A stretch of 64,000 bases of DNA from Tetracentron sinense (Eukaryota; Streptophyta; Magnoliopsida; Trochodendrales; Trochodendraceae): NCBI GenBank assembly GCA_015143295.1, contig JABCRI010000994.1:372001-436000 (forward strand). Reading direction: 5' to 3'. This document shows, one piece after another, positions 1 to 12,100 of the stretch (its first letter is position 1; each line of letters opens with the position of its first letter). The notes beneath the pieces were generated by a model. It did no database searches, was not told where the DNA came from, and saw only the letters and a program-made list of their open reading frames with translations. The position numbers were made by a program, and so were the translations under genes.

Positions 1-152
1 ACATGCAATGATAACATTAATTCTCTATAAATGATTACCATAGTGAGTCTAGCCACAACCCCAAACTATGTCTCATCTGCTTCAATAACTTGTAAATTTG
101 TATTGTAGGACGGAAACAATTATTCATAAGGTGGAAAAGATTAGAAACTTAC

Positions 153-3100
153 TTGATCTATATCCAAGGGCATCACAGAACCTGTAAGCAGAGTGTTTGT
201 GTTTGTAACAACCTTCCCTGAATCACCACCTTTCCCCAAAGACGACTCTATCTTTCCATGTGCCTGGGACCCCAAGACAGATTAAGAGAACAATGCAAGT
301 GCAATGAGTTAACATACTGAAAGTAAAAAGGGAAGGAATTACCAAAGAAATAAGGTGGGCACATTCCTCATCCGATAGGAAACCTCTATACAAGAATATC
401 CTATTTCAAGAAAAATAATGTCAGATTGTTAAAGCAGCTGCAACCAGGATAATGAAAAAACTTGGAACACATGGTTTGCTTATATAATTAGAAACGTAAA
501 ACATTTTCTGTTAAATTGAACTAAAATGCTGCCATCAATAGACCACTGCTCCTTTAGAAAAAGAAATGATATTTGTCACAGTATAGTTGCACATTGCATC
601 AAAAGAATACCGCCATGAAGCCCACGACACAAGTGACAGAATAAGAAATTCATCAAAATACCTGACCTTGGTCGCCAAGAGAGTTGACTAACTCGTGATG
701 GATCAATTCTGTTGGATTTTATTGAATGGCCCAATTGAATGACAGCTTCCTGGTTCAGCTCCTTCTTAGTTCTCAATTCCTTCCTGTAACTGCATTGAGA
801 TGCTCTCAAGGAAAAATAGCTATATTGTAAATCTTTCTAAATGAAGATCAATTTTTCCCTCTTTAAGTGAGAGGCATTCTTCTCCATGTTCAGCAACTTT
901 TTCAGAGATGGGAAATAGCTCAAATCATAAAATAGTCATAAACTAAGCAGATCAAGTGATCAAGTTCATGAAACTGAAATAGGAATTAAGCACTGTCCAG
1001 AACGAAGTAACCACACCTAAAGGAACTTCAAATATCATAATAGATCCACAGCAAAATCATATCTTTCTACACAAATTAATGGGCATAACAACTACAAGTT
1101 GCAACAGAAACTACAAAGAGTTCCAAGAAAATGAAACCTGAAAGAGAAAGTGAAATCCTTCTTTCTCGTAGGTGGTTATCAGTCCCTTCTACTACAATCT
1201 ACTTGGTTTGCAGTCACTACATTTCTTGCAAAATTAAGTATCAAATAGCCTAAACTGGCTAGTTAGCTCATGGAATCTGTAATGGGTAAATTTCGTAAAA
1301 ACCTAAGTATGATAGTAACGAGCTCATCCTCAGTGTGGTATTATCGTTTGAACTCATTTCCGTCGTCTTTTCGACGACGGGCCCGTGGTCGTATGGACGA
1401 CGGACTCGTGGTCTCACGGACGACGATCACGTCCTCATTTTGACGACGGACTCGTGGTCTCACGGACGACGATCACGTCCTCCTTCTGACGACGTATCCG
1501 TCGTCTTATTGTCAACGATCGCGTATCCTAACACGTAATGATATCTGGCACTACTGCCCAGTCTCCTGGGACTGATCCTACCTCTACAATGGTAGGTGGG
1601 AAACACTATCTTGGCATTAAATGCAGCATTAAATGCCATTTAATGCCAGTCACCTCGGACGAGTTCCTACTCTTTGCCTGCTCTCTTTTGTGTGCAGATA
1701 CGCGTGCAGTACGGATGACCGGGAGATCTATCTAAAATGATTACTGAAGTACACATCAGGGATTTGAGGTGTGCATGGACATCAATGGGTGCCCATGGCC
1801 ATGGCAAGGGTGGCCTATATAAACATGTGTGAAAAACAGTGTAAAGAAAGAGGAAAAAATTTAAGGAGCAAAGACCTTCAAACTCTCTGCACTTTTCTTA
1901 CTGTTGATCATCTTCTACACCTACTGACTTTATCATCGGAGCACAGGTCAGGGTATCACACCCTCTATTCCAACCTTCTACCGGTAAACCAGAACTTGAA
2001 GGGAGCTGCTGCTGACGCGTGTCCTTTCGGTAATTTCCCCTCACAAAATTGGCGCCGTCTGTGGGAATACTTAGCCGAAACCACCCTTTGCTCACACCAC
2101 TTCTTTCAGCCAGCATGGCAGACCAAACTCCTCAGTCTATCATCGAAAACCAGCCCCTTCAAGCCTTTCCTTGCACCCCTTCCACCGTGCAAACGTTAGC
2201 ATCGGGCCAATCTTCTGGACAACCAGAAAGGCCCATGACCACACCTGATCCCATCCTGTTACTATTACAACAACAACAGGCCACTCTGGCCCAGATAGTC
2301 AGCCAGCAGCAGTCACTGCAGGAGCGGCTTGATGCTTTGGAGCATAGTAATTTGGAGATCGATGACGAATCTCCTAGAGGGCGCTCTGCGGCTCGAAAAC
2401 TCAATTTCCCTTCTTCTCCTCCCCCCAAAGGAACAGTCCCGATCTCGCCGTCTGCACCAGAGAATCTGGAGAGAAGATTCACTCTCACTCCTTCTACTGA
2501 CGAAACAGCCTATCCTCGTTCTCTTGGTGCTCATGCTGAACATCGAGATCTCCGTGTCAGCAACGACGGGTTGAAGACGGGTTTGACCCTCAAGGACGTG
2601 GAAGCCCTGATTAATGCCCGAGTCAGAGGAACGACGAGCGGGGCCTCTCTCGATCAATATGCTCAGAAGTACAAGGACGAGGAGGAGACGTCCCCTTTTT
2701 CCAAGGAGATCGTCGAATTTTATACCCCATCAAAGTTCACGGTACCGAATTTTGTTAAGTTCGATGGGAGAAGAGATCCTATTGATCACCTGACCGACTT
2801 CAAGAATGCTATGGTTGTCCGTAACCCGGATGATAATCTCCTCTGTAAAGCCTTCCCGAGTAGCCTGACTGGAGCGGCTGCGAGATGGTTCCGTAATCTA
2901 CCTGCGGGGTCGATCAGATGTATGGCTGATCTCAGGTCGGTTTTCATTGACCAGTATATCATTAACAAGAAGAAGAAAGCAGGCGCAGATTCACTCTTCG
3001 CCATGAGGATGAAGTCGGCGGAACCCCTTAGAGATTTTATTCAACGGTTTACCGATGAAGTCTCTAACATCGACAAGATCGAGGACTGCACTTGCATAGC

Positions 3101-6100
3101 GGCCTTCAAGAATGCCATACCCAAGAGTTCTAAACTCTACGAGTCTCTTGCCCTTGACTGTCCAATCAAGATGGACGAGCTGATAGTCCGTGCCTCGAAG
3201 TACGGAAGGATGGAGGAAGATATTGCAGCAACAACGAGGCCCAGAGCACGAGGGGTAGATGCTGTGGAATGGGGAAGCAGACCCTCCTCGAAAAGAGGAA
3301 AGAGACCAAAGTATGAATCATCTTCCAGCGACGAAGAACCACGAAGACGCACACGACAGGAAAAGGTGGTATACGTTGAACGACGGGGAGAGCCGAACCG
3401 ACTCTCATTGGGAGTTCACCAAGATGTAGACTCGTCAAGGAGGACGGATCTACGTTCCAACTTCCAAAGACGGGACGATCGTGCCTATCAGAGACGAGAG
3501 GAGCCTGGACGTTACAAGGAGAGGGAGAATCAGACAACAGAAAGACGTCATTTTGCATCTCGTGGTGGTCAAGTCAACTTCTTAGCGAGCCCGGCGACGA
3601 TTATGAAGACAATGGAAGACAAACCATACTTCGAATGGCCAGCACGGACCGTTCGTGATGTCCCCACGGGACCCAGGGCGCATGAATACTGTCAGTATCA
3701 CAAGTGCCACGGGCACCTCACAAATCGTTGTCGCATCCTAAGAGAATACCTGGAAAGATTGGTCCGTGAAGGCTATCTGGGAGAGTATGTGGACACTGGA
3801 AGAGAAGAAGGGCATATTGCGGATCCGTCCACTCGATCTCACGAGGGAGAGCCATCCGGTCATATGGGCCGAGGCGGAGAAGCTCCGAAGGGAGTCATAA
3901 ATGTCATCCATCGCGCTCGAGTACCGGAGGAAGATATCGAGCAGCAGTACCGAGCAAAGGCAAGGAAATTATCACACGTGGCAAAAGTTTGTCAGGTGCG
4001 ATCGACGGCAAAGGAAATCGAGCAGGCCCTATCGTTCACTGATCAGGACATGGCAACTGTGGTTAGGCCTCACTACGATGCTCTTGTCTTGACTATGCGA
4101 ATTGGCGATTTCGACATCAGGCGAGTGCTCGTTGATCCTGAAAGTGGGGCAGATATCCTGTATCTCCATGCTTTCGCAAAGATGGGGTTGGACCCGACGG
4201 TTCTCGTCCCTGCACAGACCCCCTTGATAGGATTCGAAGGAAGCTCGATGCAACTCGTAGGAGAAGTCGTCCTACCGGTCAAAGCCGGACCTATCACCCT
4301 GTCCACCCGATTTTCCATTATCGACGCGCCGTCTCCATACAATGCCATCTTGGGGCGATGGTGGACTCACGAGATGGGAGCTGTTCCATCTTCCTATTAT
4401 CAGGTACTAAAATTCCCCACTCCGAACGGACCAAGTGAAATACGAGGAGACCAGCTGGCGTCGCAGAAGTGTGATTATGCCTCATCCGACCCGCTCAAAT
4501 AGCAATTACAGGTCAGGACCGTGGAGGAGGGGAACGCGGGTGAATCGTTGACGAACCACTCTGTGGAACCTACGAAGCTTGTCAACCTGGGGACGGAGAA
4601 CGAGCCAAGAAGGCTACAGATCGGGACCTGTTTGACAACGGACGAAGAGCAGGAGTTGATAGATTTTCTGAGGAAAAATCTTGATGTTTTCGCTTGGTCC
4701 CACAAGGACATGACGGGTATCTGTCCTGAAATCATCTGTCATCATCTCAACGTTGATCCCGTGGTCAATCCTGTTAAACAGAAACCTCGTAGACTTGCTC
4801 CAGCGTACCATGAGGCCGTCAATGAAGAGATCGATAAGTTAATTCGGCACGGGTTCATTCGTGAGGTCCAATATCCGGAGTGGATAGCCAATGTAGTAGC
4901 TGTTCCGAAGAAGAACGGGAAAGTCAGAGTCTGCATTGATTTCACGAATGTTAATAAAGCCTGTCCGAAAGACTTCTTCCCAGTTCCTAGAATCGATAGA
5001 CTTATCACTGCAACCGCGGGTCACGAGATGTTGAGCTTCATGGACGGGTATTCGGGTTACAATCAAATCCTCTTAGCGGAGGACGATCAAGAGAAGACGG
5101 CCTTCATAACGGAGCGCGGCCTGTTCTGTTACCGGGTCATGCCCTTTGGCCTGAAGAATGCCGGGGCCACTTATCAGCGATTGATGAATCTGATGTTTGG
5201 ACCCTTGCTTGGTAAATCGGTGGAGGTGTATATTGACGATATCGTCGTGAAAAGCCGAACTCGGGTCTCTCTTGTAGCCAACTTGGCAGAGCCGTTCTCT
5301 ATTTTGCGTACTTTCAACCTGAAGTTAAATCCTGAGAAATGCACATTCGGCGTCGCCTCGGGCAAATTCCTTGGTTATCTCGTCAGTCAACGGGGCATCG
5401 AAGCAAATCCCACCCAAATCCGTGCTCTGATAGATATGCCGGAACCGAAGACAAAGAAAGAAGTTCAGAAACTAACAGGACGTATAGCTACTCTCAACCG
5501 GTTTATATCAAAGTCTTCTGACCGTTGTAGACCTCTGTTCGAGTTGCTGAGGAAGGATTCCGTCTTCAGATGGACAGAAGAATGTTCCCAGTCTTTCGCC
5601 GCCTTGAAAACGTATTTAGGCTCCGCTTCGATCCTCTCAGTACCTGAACCTGGTGAAGTGTTGTACCTCTACCTCTCTGTTTCGGAACGAGCCATTGGCT
5701 CCGTGCTGCTCAGAAGTCACAACGGCGTAGAGAAGCCTGTTTATTTCGTCAGCAAAACATTCCACAAGGCAGAATCCAATTATAGTAGATTGGAGAAGGT
5801 ATGCCTGGCTCTTGTCTTTTCTGCTGAGAAGTTACGTCCTTATTTTCAGGCACACACCATCGTCGTCATTACCACGTACCCTTTGAAAACTGTGTTGGGA
5901 CGACCTGAAACCGCGGGACGTATGTCGAAGTGGGCAGTGGCGCTCAGCGAGTTCGATATCCAATATCAGGCCCGAACCGCGGAGAAGGGGCAGGCCGTCG
6001 CAAGCTTCCTAGCCGATTTCCTCGTGGAGGAGGCCGAAACTTCAGTAGAGCCCGACCGTCACGAGCTCCCAGACGATGCGGAGGAGGATGCCGTTGTGGA

Positions 6101-9100
6101 AGACGAAGCAGGAAACGGAAACAAACCGACGGCGTGGTGCGATTGGGTCTTGTACGTGGATGGGTCGTCTAATGTCAGCGGTTCGGGACTTGGTGTTGTT
6201 CTTGTCAGCCCCGATCATGTTAAAGTACAGAAACTGACGCGCCTTGGTTATGCTGCCTCCAATAACGAAGCTGAATATGAGGCGTTAATACTTGGATTGC
6301 AGAGTGCCCGAGAGTTGGGAATTTCTAAACTCCAAGTGTTCTGTGATTCACAGCTCGTGGTGAACCAAGTCAACGGTATCTATGAATGTCGAGATGAACG
6401 GATGAGACGCTACGCTGCGCTCTTACAAGAACAACGAAAGGCCTTTGATGTTATCGAGATTAGACATGTCCGAAGGGACGATAACAGGCATGCTGATGCA
6501 TTGGCCTATCTCGCCTCGATGATGCAAACTGATGAACCCAAGACAATTCTCATGGAGTATAAGGAATACCCCTCTATTGAGCTACAAACGCAACGCACGG
6601 TGTTATCTGTAAATCAAGCGCCGAGCTGGATGACGGGCATAATCACTTATTTGAAGAATGGAATTCTCCCCTCTGACACGAAGGAAGCAAGACGGATACA
6701 GTATAAAACTCCCCGTTATACCCTTGTGGAAGGGAATTGTACCGTAAATCCTTTGGAGGACCCCTTTTGAAATGCGTACATCCTGAAGACGTAGAGAGGA
6801 TCTTAGCCGAGCTACACGAGGGAATTTACGACATTCATTCGGGAGGACGGACTATCGCTCATCGTGCTCTGGGGCAAGGATATTTTTGGCCATACATGCA
6901 AGCCGACGCACAGAAATACGTACAAAAATGCAGTCAGTGTCAGCGTCATGTAAAGTTAATTCATGCCCCTGCTCAGGAACTCAACATCGTATCTCAACCT
7001 TGGCCTTTCGCTCGTTGGGGACTTGATATCGTAGGGCCCTTTCCTAAAGCTCCCGGTAATCTAATTTTTCTGCTGGTAGCCACAGATTACTTCTCCCGGT
7101 GGATCAAGGCTGTTCCACTAGCGCGTATTAGAGAACAAGTGAAGAAGTTTTTGTGGGAACATATTATCTGTAGATTCGGCATCCCGCAGTCCATCATTTC
7201 TGATAACGGGAAGCAGTTCACGAGAAAACTCATTGCCGACTTTTGCCGAGAGTTGAAAATCAAGCACATATTCTCTTCTCCTTATTATCCTCAGGGGAAT
7301 GGCCTTGCCGAAGCAGCCAACAAGAACATTTTGAATGCCCTCAAGAGAAGATTGGAAGATTCCAAGGGAAAGTGGACCAGCGAATTACATAATGCGTTGT
7401 GGGGATACAGGACAACACCGCGGAGCCCTACGAACGAGACCCCGTTCTCTTTGGCCTACGGGGCGGAAGCTGTTATTCCCACCGAAGTCTGCCTGCCAAC
7501 AACACGTTCCCGAAAGAAGCACGGAGAGGAAGACAAAAATGTCGAATTAATGGCTATTCATTTAGATTTGCTGGAAGAAAAGCGGGAAGATACCAGCATT
7601 CAGATGAAACGGTATCAGCAACAATTACGAAAGGCGTACAACAAGAAAGTACGGAAAAGGATTCTACAAGTCGGAGATCTCGTTCTTCGAAAAGTCTTCC
7701 AAAATACGAGAGAAGTCAACAGCGGAAAGCTGGGTCCCAACTGGGAAGGGCCATACATCGTGGACCGTGTCGGGAGTCCCGGGGTGTACTACCTTAAAGA
7801 CTTACAAGGTAATGTAATTCAAAAGTCGTGGAACATTATGAATTTAAAACAATTTTTCCAATAAAGTTGTGCGTTATGGACGTTTGATAGGAGCATGAGA
7901 TCAATCGTTTTATTAACGTATTCAGTACTTGGTAAAATGTTCTAGACGAGTTACCACGACGGGTACAATTCACTCGCACAGGGTACTCACCACGGGACAC
8001 AGGTGGCTCATACAAAGGAATTGCCATCTGAGCATCTTAGCGGCTTATACTAATGGAATGTCCTCTGAGCATGGTGTCCCACTACAAGTTACCACGGCGA
8101 ATGCATTTCACACGAACAGGGTACTCACCACGGGACAAAGGTGGCTCATACAAAGGAATTGCCATCTGAGCATCTTGGCGGCTTATACTAATGGAATGTC
8201 CTCTGAGCATGGTGTCCCACCACGAGTTACCATAAGTTCGTCTTTATAAAATGGACTTCTTGTCAAATTACGTCCGTAGTGTTAATCTGCGTCTTTGACA
8301 ATTCGTTATTAGAATGACATGATGAATTATATTCGTTATGAGATTTATATCCAATCACGAGTTAATTATGTGCTATTTGTCTTATTTGAACGAGATGATT
8401 ATTCCGGGTCAAGCGGTTGCAACACAGTGATCACAAAAGAAGATATATATATAAAAAAAAACTTTTATTGATAAAAAACGAACAAAAGTACAGCCGATAC
8501 AAAATATGAAAAGAAAGGGATAGGAAGGAGGAAGGATCAGTCTTCGCCAACATCAACGATCACGACAGCATCATCAGGAACGGTCGGAACGTCGTCAGCA
8601 GCAACCGCGGGATCGGCGGAAGCGACTTCAGCTGGAGCCTCGGGGAGAACGAAAGATGGTCTGATAGATGACGGGGGTTGCCCCCCTCCTTGAACCTCGG
8701 GCTCTTCATCGAGCGAGATCTCCATACCCACAGCCTCAGAACGAGTAGCCTCGTCCTTCGATTGTTGGGGAGACTCTACCAGTCGTCCCGACTCTCGGAG
8801 CTCGTTCATCAGTTCTCTCTCCGTCTCAACCCGGTCTTCAGCTATCAGCCGTTCCATCTCCGTCTGGAAGTGGGCTCGAAGAGACTCCGTTAAAGCCTCC
8901 TTGGCGGCTTCAACCTCCTTGTCCCTCGCGGCCGCGGCCTCCTCGAGCTGTTCGGCCACTGCTGCCTTCTCGGCTTCAGTCGCCTCTAGCCGTTGACGGA
9001 GAGTATTCACGATCTCGTCCATCTCGCTGATCCGGAGGACGGACGTTTCGGCTTGTTCCACTGCCGCCTTCTCTCCTTCCATTGCCTTGCGGGCTTCATC

Positions 9101-12100
9101 CCGAGCTTTATCCCGCTGTTTCACGGCCGTGGCAATTGTGCCTTTAGCAGACCGCAAATCAGCTCTAGCAGACATCAGCTCGTGGTTCAGCCGTTTCACG
9201 TCCTCGGCTCCCCTCCTTTCCAGGTCAAGGACTCTGTCCCTCAGCCCATTGGAAGTACGCCTGTTTTCGGTTGTGACCTCGTACATCCCGGCGAGCATGT
9301 TGCCCAGCTACAGAAAGAAGAGAAAGGAAGATGGTAAAAAAAAAAAAAAACGTACCGTGGCAACAGCTCGACTCGCGGCACTGAATATCCCCATCCAGTG
9401 TAAGTCCCTCGTGGCGGCTATATCCACTGGGAGCCTCATCGCCAACATCATCGATGTGGCGATGGAATCGTGCTCCATCGCCGAATGGGCGACAGTAGGA
9501 CGAGTGTACCCTCTGGGGAAGACGGGATTCCATAGCTCAGCGGGGCCCCCCATGGTAATCCTCTCTCGAGGAGGGGCAGAAGAAGAAGCCACGTTCGCGG
9601 CTGGTGAGGAATTAGAGGCCGGGACAATCGCAGGGGGAGCTGTCTCTGCCACAGTAGACGGAGCGGCTACGACATCCACGGGAGAGCCGGTGCAGACAAT
9701 TGGAGGCTCCTCCACGGGGGCACTACTCCCCTCGCCGAGTGTTGCGGCTTGGGTAGATGACGTCCCGGCCGATTCCCGTTCTCGGACCCGTTGATCGTGC
9801 TCCGCTTCTCGCCGAGCTTTCTTCGCTTTCAGCGTTTTGAGAGCTTCTACCCTCACTCGTTTCTCCGCCCTCTTATCCGCCGCGGATGGACGAGTAGGAC
9901 GTGGAGGATGAGTCAAGGCCGGAGCCTGTGAAGATCGCGTTGGAGGTTGGTCAGCCATGGCTTCCTCCTCGTCAAGGGTAGCTGCCGGTCCGAGCGGTCT
10001 CTGTGACGGCGGACGAGCTGGTCGACGACTCTTTTTAGGCAAGGTCCCTGCTCCCACCACGGATCCTGTCTCTCGAGCAGAGGACGGCTTCCAGGTGACG
10101 TAAGCCTCTCCCTTATCGCTGCGAACCCTCCGAAGCGCGTACTCTTCTTCCGCGGACAGGTCAGAGAAATGTATCTTAGAAGCCTCTGCAAAAAAAAAAA
10201 AAAAAAAAGCAACACATTATTAGTCGTGTAACAGGAGTACGTTTTCAAAACCGACAACGGAGAACGACTGAAAAATAACATACCTGAGGTAAATTCATGG
10301 GGAACAGGACGGGCAGTCTCCGCCCTCCAAGCTCCGGAGACCACGAAGGGCATCTCCTTCCAGTCCCGTTCCACATCGGGAAGGTGTGAGATGATATCGG
10401 GGATTCTGGATTTTTGCCTCCAGGTGAAGAACGTCTTCTTTCCCTCCTCGACAACCCCGGGACACTTCACGACGTAGCGGAAGTGGAAGACGTGCCTAGC
10501 CTCTACATTGTACCTGTCTCTGTTGAACTTGTCCATCAGAGACATGTACTTGTAGAACTTCGGGTGCATTTGCCCCGGGGCAATTTGAAGGGCGGACAGG
10601 ACGGAGTCCGTGACGGGAGAAAGGGGAAATCGAAGTCCAGCCTCGAACTGAGCGAGGTAGACGATTGTACAGGAAGAACGATGGTCAGGAAGAACGTCTT
10701 CTTCCCCAAAATGAATGTGAACATGAGGGGGAATTTGGAAGAGGGCTCGGTAATGGTCAAGTGCGAATCTGACAACTGGTTTAGTTTTGGATTTGGAAAC
10801 CCCGGTGATAACACCGTGAGGGGCACTGCCTGAACAACTGGCCTCATCGGCACTGTCTATCCTAACTATTTCGGCAGACATGGTCGCAAACAAGGAGAAA
10901 AAGAAAAAATGTAGGGAAGAAGACCACAGAACAAAAAGAAAAGAGAGGGATCTTACTGAAACTGTATCTAGGAAGCAAAGGGGGCACAGCCGGAGAAGAA
11001 AGAAGACCAGAACGGCAGATCGTCGGTGAGAAGAAATTCCGGCAGAGTAACAGAATGCAAGAATTCAAATGAAGAAGATGAAGTACCAGGCCTTCGGTAC
11101 TTATAGACCGGTCCATAACTCTAAGGACGATAATGACCTCGATCTGTACCGTACGCGTGTCCACGCATGCAGACAACGTGAAGGACAGGATGGTCTTCTG
11201 ACCGAGTTAAGTAACCGTCGGGAAAAACGAAGCGTCTGGAAGGTAATGATGACAGCCTGCCAAGCATTTATGAGGTATGACGTTTCGGCACGCGCAATAC
11301 AGCTGGCACGACGCTACGCCTTCGCGTGCAGAGTATGTGACCTATCATTCATCCTGAGGTTAGCTGTATCTTCTCCTCCGCCGTTTCACTATATTTATGA
11401 CACTCTGAACCACGTTCAAAGTATCATAAAGGGGCAATTTGTAATGGGTAAATTTCGTAAAAACCTAAGTATGATAGTAACGAGCTCATCCTCAGTGTGG
11501 TATTATCGTTTGAACTCATTTCCGTCGTCTCTTCGACGACGGGCCCGTGGTCGTATGGACGACGGACTCGTGGTCTCACGGACGACGATCACGTCCTCAT
11601 TTTGACAACGGACTCGTGGTCTCACGGACAACGATCACGTCCTCATTTTGACGACGGACTCGTGGTCTCACGGACGACGATCACGTCCTCCTTCTGACGA
11701 CGTATCCGTCGTCTTATTGTCAACGATCGCGTATCCTAACACGTAATGATATCTGGCACTACTGCCCAGTCTCCTGGGACTGATCCTACCTCTACAATGG
11801 TAGGTGGGAAACACTATCTTGGCATTAAATGCAGCATTAAATGCCATTTAATGCCAGTCACCTCGGACGAGTTCCTACTCTTTGCCTGCTCTCTTTTGTG
11901 TGCAGATACGCGTGCAGTACGGATGACCGGGAGGTCTATCTAAAATGATTACTGAAGTACACATCAGGGATTTGAGGTGTGCATGGACATCAATGGGTGC
12001 CCATGGCCATGGCAAGGGTGGCCTATATAAACATGTGTGAAAAACAGTGTAAAGAAAGAGGAAAAAATTTAAGGAGCGAAGACCTTCAAACTCTCTGCAC

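Noticed and set aside
1335-1735. Short ORFs inside the 5' LTR, repeated in the 3' LTR
   Set aside because: They follow from the 46-bp array and LTR sequence and resemble no protein.
2050-2066. tRNA gene
   Set aside because: It is a primer-binding site complementary to a tRNA end; no cloverleaf around it, and none found elsewhere.
10414-10833. 139-codon plus-strand ORF
   Set aside because: It is the mirror of the antisense gene's first block, whose minus-strand frame has the recognisable domain.
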